From assembly GCA_963823165.1 (NCBI GenBank), contig CAWGKV010000001.1, positions 186,001 through 250,000 on the forward strand: a stretch of 64,000 nucleotides of DNA, written 5' to 3'. The stretch is from Roseiarcus sp963823165 (GTDB taxonomy: Bacteria > Pseudomonadota > Alphaproteobacteria > Rhizobiales > Beijerinckiaceae). This document shows, piece by piece, positions 25,862 to 34,865 of this stretch; positions within the stretch are counted from its first letter, which is position 1; each line of letters starts with the position of its first letter. A program made the translations under genes and the position numbers. The notes under the pieces were generated by a model. The model worked only from the letters and a program-made list of their open reading frames with translations. It ran no database searches and was not told where the DNA came from.

Positions 25862-27178
25862 TCAGTCATGGGTCGCCCTCTCGCCTTCTCGACCGAAGGC
25901 GCCGCCTCCGGTCTCGGGCGGCGCGAGCGGCGTGACCCTCAGCGCGGCTATGCGATTGCGCTGCCTGCGCAGCACCTCGAAGCGGAAACCGTGGAAGGAG
26001 AAGGTCTGCCGCGGCTCGGGGATCGCGCGCGCCTCATGGATGACGAGACCGGCGACGGTCGCCGCCTCCTCGTCGGGCAGACTCCAGCCCATCGCGCGAT
26101 TGAGGTCCCGGATCGTCACCGAGCCTTCGACGACGACGGAGCCGTCCCGTTGTTTGCGCACGCCGAGCACAGCCTCGTCGTGCTCGTCGCGAATGTCGCC
26201 GACGATCTCCTCGATGATGTCCTCGAGCGTCACGAGTCCTTGCACCACGCCGTATTCGTCGACGACCAACGCTGAATGGGTTCCGCGGCGAAGGAACGCC
26301 TGCAGCTGGTCGCGCAGCGTCGTCGATTCGGGGATGAACCAAGGTTCGATCATGAGCTCGTTGATATTGAGTCTCGAGGCGTCGCCGCCCGCCGCGACGT
26401 AGGCGCGCAGAAGGTCCTTGGTGTGAAGGACGCCCACGATGTTGTCGGGCTCGCCCCGCCACAGCGGCATGCGGGTGTAGGGAGAGTCGATCACTTCGCG
26501 AACGAGCTCTTTCGGCGGCAGATCGGCGTCGATGAGCCGCATCTTGGTGCGGTGCACCATGACGTCCGACACCGGGATCTCGGCGAGCTCGAGCAGGCCG
26601 CCGAACATGTCGCGCTCTTCCCGCTCGACCCCGCCTTCGCGATGCAGGATGTCGACGGCGCCCATAAGTTCTTCGTGGCCGGTGACTCCAGGATCCTTCT
26701 CGATCAGCGACACGCCGCACACACGCAGGAAGCCGCGCACGAGCGTCTCGACCGCGCTCACAATCGGCCCAAAGACGATGACGAAGAACAGGACGACCGG
26801 CGCGATCATTAGCGACACGCGGTCAGGATAGGCGATGGCGATGGTCTTGGGCGTCACCTCGCCGAAAATGACGATAAGGGCGGTCATGATGAAGGTCGCC
26901 GCCCAGACCCCGTGATCGCCGTACAGGTCGAGCAGGAGGCTCGTGGCGATCGCCGACGAACCGATGGTCACCAGCTGGCCGCCGAGCAGCATGGCGCTGA
27001 TGAGCCGGCCGCGCATGCCGATGAGGCGATTGACCAGCTTCGCCCGCTTGTCCCCCGCCATCTCGAGCGCATGCATGCGCGCGCGAGAAGCGGCCGTGAG
27101 CGCGGTCTCGGCGCCGGCGAAGAAAGCCGCAGCTACGATGCTGACCGCGATGACGACGATGTCGAGACTGATCGGCAT
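25862..27178 (-). CDS. CNNM/CBS-domain hemolysin-family transporter (CorC/HlyC-like)
   Basis: 438-residue membrane protein. An N-terminal CNNM domain has about four membrane helices (FFAGAETALTAASRARMHALE, FGEVTPKTIAIAYPD), followed by two CBS motifs (VSDVMVHRTKMRLIDAD; ESTTLRDQLQAFLRRG, HSALVVDEYGVVQGLVTLEDIIEEIVGDI) and the C-terminal CorC_HlyC domain. Members are linked to divalent-cation export. The start is 26 bases after the aroKB stop, so it is likely cotranscribed with that gene. Confidence 0.9.
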   Translation of the reverse strand: MPISLDIVVIAVSIVAAAFFAGAETALTAASRARMHALEMAGDKRAKLVNRLIGMRGRLISAMLLGGQLVTIGSSAIATSLLLDLYGDHGVWAATFIMTALIVIFGEVTPKTIAIAYPDRVSLMIAPVVLFFVIVFGPIVSAVETLVRGFLRVCGVSLIEKDPGVTGHEELMGAVDILHREGGVEREERDMFGGLLELAEIPVSDVMVHRTKMRLIDADLPPKELVREVIDSPYTRMPLWRGEPDNIVGVLHTKDLLRAYVAAGGDASRLNINELMIEPWFIPESTTLRDQLQAFLRRGTHSALVVDEYGVVQGLVTLEDIIEEIVGDIRDEHDEAVLGVRKQRDGSVVVEGSVTIRDLNRAMGWSLPDEEAATVAGLVIHEARAIPEPRQTFSFHGFRFEVLRRQRNRIAALRVTPLAPPETGGGAFGREGERATHD

Positions 27179-27204
27179 GGCCCTATCTTAGCATGGCCGA
27201 ATTT

Positions 27205-28926
27205 TTAGAGCGGCTCATGCGCTCCCAGGCGCGCCGGCTTCAGCTCCCGTTTCAGGAACTCGAGCACGCTCGTCTCCTGCAGGTCTCGAGCGATGAAACT
27301 CTCTCCGATCCCTCTGGCGAGAATGAAGGTCAGCCGTCCTCGCTCGACCTTTTTGTCCTGGCGCATGACCGCTAGAATGTCCTCCGCGCCGACCCTGAGG
27401 TCAGAAACGTCCTGGATCCGGGTCGGCAGGCCGACGCCCTTCAGATGCGCCTCGAGCCGCGCGACGTCCTGACCGGAGCATAGCCCCAGCCAATGGGAAA
27501 AGCGAAACGCGCACGCCATTCCGACCGCCACCGCCTCGCCGTGAACCAGACGGGCGAATTCGTAGTGCGTCAGGCTCTCCAGGGCGTGCCCGAAGGTGTG
27601 ACCGAGATTGAGCAGCGCCCGTTGTCCCTGCTCGGTCTCGTCGGCGGCGACGACGCGCGCCTTGGCCGCGCAGCTCCTCGCGATCGCCTCGGTCCGCGCC
27701 GGTCCGCCGGAAAAAATATCGCGCCAGCGCGCTTCGACAAACTCGAAGAAATCCCGGTCATCGATGAGGCCGTACTTGACCACCTCGGCGTAGCCTGCCC
27801 GGAACTCCCGCTCGCTCAGCGTGTCCAGGCTGCCGGAATCGGCAAGAACCAGTGAGGGCTGGTGGAAGGCGCCGATGAGGTTCTTGCCATGCGGCGAGTT
27901 GATGCCCGTCTTGCCGCCGACGCTCGAATCGACCTGGGACAGGAGTGTGGTCGGAACCTGGACGAATCGCACCCCTCGCCGAAGCGAGGCGGCGCAGAAG
28001 CCGGTCAGATCGCCGATGACCCCGCCGCCGAGCGCGACGACGATATCCCGCCGTTCGATCCGCGCCTCGATCAGCCCATCGCAGACTCGGGCAAATTGGT
28101 CGTAGGACTTGGTCGCCTCGCCCGGCGGGCATACGATGGAAACTGAGCCGAGACCCGCCCCCGCGAGGCTCTTCGTCAGCCGGTCGAGGTAAAGGGGCGC
28201 GACGTGCGCGTCGGTCACGACCGCGCATTTGGCCCCCGGCGCGATTCGCGCGATCTCGGCGCCGGCCTCGCCGATCACGCCGGGTCCGATCAGGATCGAG
28301 TAGGCGCGAGCGCCTAGCGGCACCTCAACTCTGCGCCGGTGAGGCGCCGCAGCCTCCGACGAACCGCACAGCAGTTCGGCCAGACGGCGCAGCGTCATCT
28401 CGACAACCGACTCGTGCGGTCCATCGCGCGACTCGATGGTGAGGTCGGCGAGCGCATAGGTCGGCGAGCGCTCCTCCAGGAGCCGTCGCAAGGTCTGCTC
28501 GGGATCGGCGGTCTGCAGAAGCGGACGGTTCGATTTCTTGCGCACGCGCGCCGCCAGCACCTCGACGTCGGGCTTCAACCAGATCGAAACGGCGCGCGCG
28601 GCTATGTTCTCCCTCGTCGTCTTGTTCATGAAGGCGCCGCCGCCGGTAGCGAGAACCTGAGGCCCGCCGTTCAGAAGGCGCGCGATGACCTTGCGCTCCC
28701 CGTCGCGGAAATAGGCTTCGCCGAACCGCTCGAAGATTTCCGGGACCGTCAATTGCGCGCCGGCCTCGATCTCCGCGTCGGCGTCGACGAACGGCAGGCC
28801 GAGCTTCGAAGCCAGCCGCTTGCCGACCGATGTCTTGCCGGCCCCCATCATGCCGACGAGCACGATCGAGCGGGCGCCGAGCGCGGCCGCCACCCGCTTC
28901 GCGTCGACCGGCTGACCCTGAACCAT
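27205..28926 (-). CDS. aroKB: Bifunctional shikimate kinase / 3-dehydroquinate synthase
   Basis: 573-residue fusion of two chorismate-pathway enzymes. The N-terminal shikimate kinase (about residues 15-190) has the P-loop GMMGAGKTSVGK and the shikimate-binding GEAYFRDGERKV and ATGGGAFM blocks. The C-terminal AroB (about 200-570) has the NAD site ALGGGVIGDLTGFCAAS, the VGGKTGINSPHGKNLIGAF loop, and the metal ligands in E..K-YGLI and HTFGHALE / HGEAVAVGM. The genes are adjacent but separate in many bacteria; fused in some Rhizobiales. The ATG at 28926 is the natural start. Divergent from the EF-G-like gene. Confidence 0.94.
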   Translation of the reverse strand: MVQGQPVDAKRVAAALGARSIVLVGMMGAGKTSVGKRLASKLGLPFVDADAEIEAGAQLTVPEIFERFGEAYFRDGERKVIARLLNGGPQVLATGGGAFMNKTTRENIAARAVSIWLKPDVEVLAARVRKKSNRPLLQTADPEQTLRRLLEERSPTYALADLTIESRDGPHESVVEMTLRRLAELLCGSSEAAAPHRRRVEVPLGARAYSILIGPGVIGEAGAEIARIAPGAKCAVVTDAHVAPLYLDRLTKSLAGAGLGSVSIVCPPGEATKSYDQFARVCDGLIEARIERRDIVVALGGGVIGDLTGFCAASLRRGVRFVQVPTTLLSQVDSSVGGKTGINSPHGKNLIGAFHQPSLVLADSGSLDTLSEREFRAGYAEVVKYGLIDDRDFFEFVEARWRDIFSGGPARTEAIARSCAAKARVVAADETEQGQRALLNLGHTFGHALESLTHYEFARLVHGEAVAVGMACAFRFSHWLGLCSGQDVARLEAHLKGVGLPTRIQDVSDLRVGAEDILAVMRQDKKVERGRLTFILARGIGESFIARDLQETSVLEFLKRELKPARLGAHEPL

Positions 28927-29206
28927 GAACCCTCCGCCTCCGCATTTCGGTTTGAGCGCCGTCTCTTACAAGAAGCGCGCGGCGAATGCGACTTGGCCGG
29001 CTTCCTGCCCGGTTCCTGCCCGGTCTCGACCCATTCCGGCGTCTCGACCGGCTTGCGCGACGCCCCTGTTCTTGCGACCATGTCAGGAACACGACAGACG
29101 CGCGACAGATGCGCGTCGCGTTCGCCGTCGGGGCCGACGGGCCCCGCGAATCGGGATTCGACCGCGCCCCGCAGGGAAGCGCCGGCATTGCTTGAGGAGC
29201 CCAACA

Positions 29207-31270
29207 TTGTCCGCAGCCAATCACGAGCACCGCGTCCCCGGTCCTCGCCTAATCGCCATCGTCGGGCCTTTTCAGAGCGGGAAGACCAGCTTGCTTGAGG
29301 GGATTCTGGTGCGCGGCGGCGGCCTGTCGCGCCAGGGCGCGGTGCGAGAAGGGACGACCGTCGGCGATTCCAGCCCCGAGGCGCGCGGCCACGCGATGAG
29401 CGTCGAGCCCAATGTCGCAAGCATCGACTACATGGGCGACCGGCTGACCTTCTTCGACTGCCCGGGGTCGATCGAATTCATCCACGACATGCGTTACGCA
29501 CTGCCGGTTTGCGAGGCCGCCGTCGTGGTGTGCGAGGCAGACCCCCGGAAGGTTCCCGCGCTGCAGGTTATCCTGCGCGAGCTCGAGGAGCTCGGTCTCC
29601 CGCGCATCCTCTTTCTCAACAAGATCGACCAGGCGAGCGGCGGGCTCCGCGAAACGCTGGAGATGCTTCAGCCGGCGTCCCGCGCGCCCTTGCTCCTGCG
29701 CCAGATTCCGGTGTGGGAGAACGGCGTCGCGACCGGCTTCGTCGACCTCGCGCTCGAGCGCGCCTTCATCTACCGCGAGTCGGCGCCTTCGACCGTGGTC
29801 GAGATGCCGGCCGGAGTCGTTCCCGAGGAGAAGCAGGCCCGCTATTCGATGCTCGAGAAGCTCGCCGACTACGACGACGCCCTGATGGAGCAGCTCATCA
29901 GCGACATCGAACCGCCCAAGGACCTCGTGTTCGACGATCTGGCTCGCGAGTTGCGCGAGGGCCATGTGGTCCCGGTGCTGATGGGTTCGGCGACCGAGGG
30001 CCACGGCGTGACGCGGTTGTTGAAGGCGGTCCGGCACGAAGCGCCGGCTATCGCCCACACCCGCAAGCGGCTTGGGATCAACGACATGGGGCCTGCGCTG
30101 GCGCAGGTCATCCGCACCATTCACACCGCCCACGGCGGCAAATTGTCGCTGTCGCGGGTGCTGAGGGGCGCTTTTTCCGATGGCGCGACCGTCATCAACT
30201 CGCGCGGCGTCGAAGAGCGCATCGGCGGGCTGGCGCGGCTCATGGGCGTGACCCAGTCGAAGGTGACCCGCGCCGAGGAGGGCGACACGATCGCCTTCGC
30301 CCGCCTCGAAGGCCTCTCGACTGGCGACCGCTTCGCGGACGGAAAGGCGGCCCCCGCCGCAGCCGAACTTCCGCCACCGCCTCCACCGACCCAGGCGTTC
30401 GCCATTCATGTGAAGGACCGGAAGGACGAGGTGCGCCTTGCGGCCGCGCTGGCAAAACTGTGCGAGGAGGACCGCGCGCTCTCCTTCGTCCAGGACGCCG
30501 AAATGTCCGAGATGAAACTCTACGGGCAGGGCGAAATGCACCTTCGCGTCACCACCGAGCGCCTCGCCGACCGGTTCGGCGTGTCGATCCATACAAACAA
30601 GCCGACTGTCGCCTACCGGGAGACGATCCGCGACGCGGTCACCGTGCGCGGGCGGCACAAGAAGCAGTCGGGCGGGCACGGCCAGTTCGGCGACGTCGTG
30701 GTCGAGGTCGCCCCGCGCGGTCGCGGGGAGGGCTTCGCTTTCGCCGAGCGCGTGCATGGCGGCTCGGTGCCGAGGCAGTATTTCTCCTCGGTCGAGGCCG
30801 GCGCGAAGGACGCCCTGACGCGCGGGCCTCTTGGGTTTCCCGTGGTCGACGTCTCAGTGACGCTGATCGACGGCTCCTATCATACGGTCGATTCGTCCGA
30901 CATGGCGTTCCGCGCCGCGGGCAGGATCGCGCTCGACGAGGCGCTGCAGAAGGCGCGCCCGATCCTGCTCGAACCGATCCTGTCGGTGACGATCTACGTG
31001 CCGTCCGACGCGCTCGCCCGCGCAAGCGCTCTGGTCAGCGCCCGGCGCGGGCAGATCCTCGGATTTGAGGCTCGCGCGGGGTGGAAGGGCTGGGAAGCGC
31101 TGCGGGCGCTCATTCCCGAAGCGGAAATCGGCGACCTCATAATCGAATTGCGTTCGGCGACGTCGGGCGTCGGCGCTTTCGAGACCAAGTTCGACCATCT
31201 GGCTGAACTGGTGGGCAAGAACGCCGACCAGGTGATCGCCGACCGCAAGCGCACCAACACGAACGGCTGA
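29207..31270 (+). CDS. Elongation factor G-like protein (EF-G2 type)
   Basis: 687-residue translational GTPase of the EF-G-like branch. The P-loop is GPFQSGKTSLLEG, G2/G3 blocks DSSPEARGHAMSVEPNVASI and FFDCPGSIEFI, and the NKXD motif is LNKID. It also has EF-G domains II-V (FSDGATVINSRGVEERIGGLARLMG, GQGEMHLRVTTERL, KKQSGGHGQFGDVVVEV). The serine of the FDCPGS box replaces the catalytic-loop His of canonical EF-G (DTPGH), which is seen in EF-G-like paralogues; GTPase rate may differ. The start is assigned to a TTG at 29207 with GGAG upstream, giving a sensible N-terminus; it is the least certain point. The product is probably not the main translocase. Confidence 0.85.
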   Translation: MSAANHEHRVPGPRLIAIVGPFQSGKTSLLEGILVRGGGLSRQGAVREGTTVGDSSPEARGHAMSVEPNVASIDYMGDRLTFFDCPGSIEFIHDMRYALPVCEAAVVVCEADPRKVPALQVILRELEELGLPRILFLNKIDQASGGLRETLEMLQPASRAPLLLRQIPVWENGVATGFVDLALERAFIYRESAPSTVVEMPAGVVPEEKQARYSMLEKLADYDDALMEQLISDIEPPKDLVFDDLARELREGHVVPVLMGSATEGHGVTRLLKAVRHEAPAIAHTRKRLGINDMGPALAQVIRTIHTAHGGKLSLSRVLRGAFSDGATVINSRGVEERIGGLARLMGVTQSKVTRAEEGDTIAFARLEGLSTGDRFADGKAAPAAAELPPPPPPTQAFAIHVKDRKDEVRLAAALAKLCEEDRALSFVQDAEMSEMKLYGQGEMHLRVTTERLADRFGVSIHTNKPTVAYRETIRDAVTVRGRHKKQSGGHGQFGDVVVEVAPRGRGEGFAFAERVHGGSVPRQYFSSVEAGAKDALTRGPLGFPVVDVSVTLIDGSYHTVDSSDMAFRAAGRIALDEALQKARPILLEPILSVTIYVPSDALARASALVSARRGQILGFEARAGWKGWEALRALIPEAEIGDLIIELRSATSGVGAFETKFDHLAELVGKNADQVIADRKRTNTNG

Positions 31271-31374
31271 ACCGCCGCCACCGGCATTTTGGCCTTTTTC
31301 GCGGCTGTACACGGGGGCGCGCGCATCGCATAAAGGTTGGCGCGACACTTCCGCCTGCTCCGGAGCCCCATTCG

Positions 31375-32382
31375 ATGGCTGACGCCACTCTCGAAGAAAG
31401 CCGCTTGGCGACCGTGTTCGGCGGCTCCGGCTTCCTCGGTCGGCACATCGTGCGCGCCCTGGCGCGGCGGGGATGGCGAGTGCGCGCAGCGGAGCGTCGT
31501 CCCGATCTGGCCGCTTTCCTGCGGACTATGGGGGTTGTTGGTCAGATCGAGCCGGTGCAGGCGAATCTGCGCTATCCGGCCTCGGTCGCGGCTGCGGTCG
31601 AAGGCGCCGATATGGTCGTCAACGCCGCGGGCGTGCGCGCCGAAAGCGGCGCGCAGACCTACACGGCCGTGCACGTCGACGGGGCGGCGGCGTTGGCCCG
31701 CGCCGCCGCGACCGCCGGCGTCGAGACCTTTGCCCACATTTCCGGCATCGGGGCCGACGCGAAGTCCGCCTCGGCCTACATCGCCAGCAAGGGACTCGGC
31801 GAGACGGCGACGCTCGAGGCTTTTCCCGATGCGACGATCCTGCGCCCCTCGGTCGTGTTCGGGCCGGAGGACGACTTCTTCAACCGCTTCGGCGCGCTGG
31901 CGCGCTTCTTGCCGGTCATTCCGCTGTTCGGCGGCGGGAAGACCCGGCTGCAGCCGGTCTACGCCGGGGACGTCGCGCGCGCGACCGCCGCGGCGCTGGC
32001 GGGCGATGCGAAGCCCGGGACGATCTACGAACTCGGCGGCCCGCAAGTGATGACTCTGCGCGAGGCCGCCGAGCTCGCCCTGCGCACAGTCGATCGTCGG
32101 CGCCTGCTCCTGGGCCTGCCGCTTCTTCCCTCGCGGCTGATCGCTTCGACGAGCTCGTTCGCCAGCAAGGCGACGCTTGGCCGCTTTCCGAGGCTCCTCA
32201 CGACGACCCGCGATCAGGTGGACCTGCTCGTGGCGGACAATGTCGTCTCGGCGGAGGCCGAGGCGCAGGGGCGGGTTTTTCGCGGGCTCGGGATCGCGCC
32301 GCAGGCGGCCGACGCCATCATACCAGCCTATCTTGTGCGGTTCCGCAAGACGGGACAGTATGAGGCCCAGCGTTCGGCCTGA
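31375..32382 (+). CDS. NDUFA9-family NAD(P)-binding protein (complex I-associated SDR)
   Basis: 335-residue extended-SDR-like protein. The N-terminal nucleotide site is TVFGGSGFLGRHIVRALARRG; the usual Tyr-Lys pair is Y-I-A-S-K (SAYIASKG), followed by the DATILRPSVVFGPEDDFFNR block typical of complex I NDUFA9-like proteins. Likely a structural or assembly partner of respiratory complex I, or an NADH-dependent sugar/quinone reductase. The gene stands 105 bases after the EF-G-like gene. Confidence 0.85.
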   Translation: MADATLEESRLATVFGGSGFLGRHIVRALARRGWRVRAAERRPDLAAFLRTMGVVGQIEPVQANLRYPASVAAAVEGADMVVNAAGVRAESGAQTYTAVHVDGAAALARAAATAGVETFAHISGIGADAKSASAYIASKGLGETATLEAFPDATILRPSVVFGPEDDFFNRFGALARFLPVIPLFGGGKTRLQPVYAGDVARATAAALAGDAKPGTIYELGGPQVMTLREAAELALRTVDRRRLLLGLPLLPSRLIASTSSFASKATLGRFPRLLTTTRDQVDLLVADNVVSAEAEAQGRVFRGLGIAPQAADAIIPAYLVRFRKTGQYEAQRSA

Positions 32383-32517
32383 ATCATCCTTTTTCGCGAT
32401 GTCCCGGCCCCGCTGCGCAATTCCGTGCAATAATGGTTTCGTATTGAAGTGAAAAGATGTTTCAGGGCATGTAGGACCGGGACATACCTCCGGGCCATGT
32501 CGAGTTGGGGATGCTCA

Positions 32518-32820
32518 GTGATCAAGTCTGAACTTGTGCAGCGCATGGCCGCCCGAAACCCGCACCTCTATCAGAGGGACATTGAGAACATCATCGACGC
32601 GATTCTCGGCGAGATCGCCGACGCGCTGGCGCGCGGCGAGCGCGTCGAGCTGCGTGGCTTCGGCGCCTTCTCGACCAAGCAGCGGCAGGCTCGCACCGGC
32701 CGCAACCCCCGCACGGGCGACAAGGTGCCGGTGACGGAGAAGCTGGCGCCGTTCTTCAAGACCGGCAAGGAAATGCGCGAGCGCCTCAATCGTCAGCCGG
32801 CGGAAGAGGTCAAGGCGTAA
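32518..32820 (+). CDS. ihfB: Integration host factor subunit beta
   Basis: 100-residue nucleoid protein of the HU/IHF family. Typical blocks: IKSELVQRMAARNPHLYQRDIE, GFGAFSTKQRQARTGRNPRTGDKVPV and the basic DNA-binding beta arms. The start is a GTG at 32518 with GGGG about ten bases upstream; longer frames add an atypical Cys-rich N-terminus. With IhfA it bends DNA; the alpha subunit gene is not in this window. lapA lies 25 bases further. Confidence 0.93.
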   Translation: MIKSELVQRMAARNPHLYQRDIENIIDAILGEIADALARGERVELRGFGAFSTKQRQARTGRNPRTGDKVPVTEKLAPFFKTGKEMRERLNRQPAEEVKA

Positions 32821-32844
32821 CGCGACGAGGCGAAGAGGCCGAGC

Positions 32845-33168
32845 ATGATTCGCTTCATCCGGATCGCCGTCGTGGTCGCGGTGACGATCGTCCTTCTGCT
32901 GTTCGCCTTCGCGAACCGGCAGATCGTGACCGTGTCGTTCGACCCGTTCAGCTCCGTGCAAAACGCGGCTTTGGCGACCAGCGCGCCGTTGTTTGCGGTG
33001 GTGATCGTCACCGCAATGCTGGGCGTCGTCGCCGGCTCCGCTGCGACCTGGTTTTCCCAGGGCCGCCACCGACGGGCGGCGCGCCGGCACCGGGTCGAGG
33101 CCGCCAAATGGCGTGCGGAGGTCGAGTCGTTGAGGGCCCGACAGCCCCCCGCGCTGCCCCGCTCATGA
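32845..33168 (+). CDS. LapA-domain (DUF1049) inner-membrane protein
   Basis: 107-residue protein with two membrane helices (about 7-22 and 48-70) and a short conserved NRQIVTVSFDPF segment between them, plus a basic cytoplasmic tail. The DUF1049/LapA family is linked to lipopolysaccharide assembly. Follows ihfB as in many proteobacteria. Confidence 0.87.
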   Translation: MIRFIRIAVVVAVTIVLLLFAFANRQIVTVSFDPFSSVQNAALATSAPLFAVVIVTAMLGVVAGSAATWFSQGRHRRAARRHRVEAAKWRAEVESLRARQPPALPRS

Positions 33169-33177
33169 AGGTCGCGT

Positions 33178-34137
33178 ATGCGAACTTTCTCGGCCGATGA
33201 CGTTGAGGCGGCGCTCAATTTTCCCTCTCTGATCGACGAGCTCGCAGAGGCGATGCGCGGCGGTTTCGTCGCGCCGCAACGCCATCATCACGCAATCGAG
33301 CGTGCGGGAGAGCCGGCGGCGACGCATCTCCTCATGCCGGCATGGACCGAAAGCGCCTCCCGCGCAGGCCTTTTTCTCGGCGCCAAGATCGTCAACGTCT
33401 TTCCTGGCAACCGGGCGCGAGGGCTGCCGACGGTCAGCGGCCTCTACGTGCTGCAGTCGGGCCGCACCGGCGAGACGCTCGCCGCGATCGACGGAACGCG
33501 GCTGACCCTCTGGCGCACCGCAGCGGCTTCGGCGCTCGCAGCGCGCTGTCTCGCGCGCTCCGATGCCTGTCGTCTCCTCGTCGTCGGCGCGGGCGCGCTC
33601 GCGCCCTATCTTGTCCGCGCCCATGCGAGCGTGCTGCCCCTGACGTCGGTTGCCGTGTGGAACCGCAACCCGGAGGGTGCGCGCCGCCTCGCCGGCGCGC
33701 TTGCCGCGGCGGGAGCGCCGGCGGAGGCGAGCGAAGATCTCGAACGCGCCGTCGCCGACGCCGACGTGATCTCATGCGCGACCCTCTCGAGCGCACCGCT
33801 CGTCGAGGGCCGATGGCTGAAGGCGGGACAGCATCTCGATCTCGTCGGGGCCTTCTCGATGTCCATGCGTGAAGTTGACGACGAGGCTTTAAGACGCGCT
33901 CGTATCTTCGTCGACACCGAAGCCGCCTGCACGGAAGGCGGCGACGTGGCGATCGGCTTGGCGAGCGGCGTCATCGCGCGGGCCGAGGTCGCGGCCGATC
34001 TTCCGGCGCTCTGCCGAGGCGCGCAGGGACGGCGGGCGGCCGAGGAGATCACCCTCTTCAAGTCCGTCGGCGCGGCGATCGAGGACCTCGCGGCGGCCAT
34101 CCTCGTCTGGCGCAGGTCCCGTGGCGCCGATCCATGA
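33178..34137 (+). CDS. Ornithine cyclodeaminase/mu-crystallin family protein
   Basis: 319-residue NAD(P)-dependent enzyme. The N-terminal domain carries the conserved HHHAIER region and GLFLGAKIVNVFPGN, with GLYVLQSGRTGETLAAIDGTRLTLWRTAAASALAA characteristic of the family; a Rossmann fold (LLVVGAGALAPYLVRAHA, VWNRNPEGARRLA) follows. Substrate is unknown: members range from ornithine cyclodeaminase to ketimine reductase and alanine dehydrogenase. Nine bases after lapA. Confidence 0.87.
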   Translation: MRTFSADDVEAALNFPSLIDELAEAMRGGFVAPQRHHHAIERAGEPAATHLLMPAWTESASRAGLFLGAKIVNVFPGNRARGLPTVSGLYVLQSGRTGETLAAIDGTRLTLWRTAAASALAARCLARSDACRLLVVGAGALAPYLVRAHASVLPLTSVAVWNRNPEGARRLAGALAAAGAPAEASEDLERAVADADVISCATLSSAPLVEGRWLKAGQHLDLVGAFSMSMREVDDEALRRARIFVDTEAACTEGGDVAIGLASGVIARAEVAADLPALCRGAQGRRAAEEITLFKSVGAAIEDLAAAILVWRRSRGADP

Positions 34138-34488
34138 CGAAGGCCTGTGAAGGCCTGTGAAGGCCTGTGAAGGCGAAGCTCTTGGCGGCAGGGAGGTCCG
34201 CGTCCTTTGGCCGCAATCGCCAATAGTGGCGGCGGGAAGCAATCGGAAGGAACACGGCATCTATCGCGGGCAGGCGATTTGGAGAGAAAACAGGGACTTG
34301 CCCAGCTCGGTTGTGGGGGCCGCAAGGCGGCCGACCGTCTCGGCGCGGCCACTACGTAGAATCCCGTATTGCGCAACGCCGGCGAGATGTTGATGGCTGT
34401 CAACAGACGAGTTGACAACTGTTCCCACAAGGGTTGGGGAAAAAGGGCGGTCAGCGGCGTCGGACAATATGAGAGCAAGGTGAGGCGG
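34138..34488. other. Intergenic region with a decamer repeat
   Basis: Holds the AGGCCTGTGA tandem repeat at its left end and otherwise no gene, terminator or known repeat that I can identify. Confidence 0.45.
34139..34173 (+). repeat. Tandem repeat of a decamer (about 3.4 copies)
   Basis: The unit AGGCCTGTGA is repeated perfectly three times with a partial fourth, directly after the OCD-family stop codon. Such short perfect arrays are likely to vary in copy number. Confidence 0.8.
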
Positions 34489-34845
34489 ATGTCCGAGATT
34501 TCGTTGCGTATGGAAGCGTGCAAGGCCGCGGAGTTGTTGATCGGCAGGCACGGGGCGGGACGGGCCCTTCGGAGGACCAAGAGCGAAATAACCAACGCAC
34601 GTCGCGCCCGAAGTCGCAAGCGGTTCCAGTTCTGGTCCTCGGTTGCGGCGGAGATCGAGGCGTTTCTGGTCTCCCGCTACGGCGAGGCCGCCAACGACAA
34701 CAGCGTCTCGGCGAGCGATGGCGTCGGCGAAAACGTTCTCGAACGATCCCGGCACGGGCGCGCCGCCGCAACGCGGTGGCCCTCGCGGAGCGGCTCTGGC
34801 CTCGCTGCGCCGCCGACACCGCAGGCCCGCGTCGCATTGGCTTGA
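34489..34845 (+). CDS. Small hypothetical protein
   Basis: 118 residues, unidentified. The first half (ISLRMEACKAAELLIGRHGAGRALRRTKSEI) forms helices rich in Ala, Arg and Leu and resembles small alphaproteobacterial proteins with an HG-centred motif; the second half is low in complexity and may be a frameshift product. The ATG at 34489 has AAGGTGAGG upstream, which favours real translation. No operon partners: it converges with the MBL gene. Confidence 0.4.
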   Translation: MSEISLRMEACKAAELLIGRHGAGRALRRTKSEITNARRARSRKRFQFWSSVAAEIEAFLVSRYGEAANDNSVSASDGVGENVLERSRHGRAAATRWPSRSGSGLAAPPTPQARVALA

Positions 34846-34865
34846 TCCCGTTTGCTTCCGAGAAG

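Noticed and set aside
29249..30757. Long minus frame opposite the EF-G-like gene
   Set aside because: Antisense artifact; no family recognised, whereas the plus frame has every GTPase motif.
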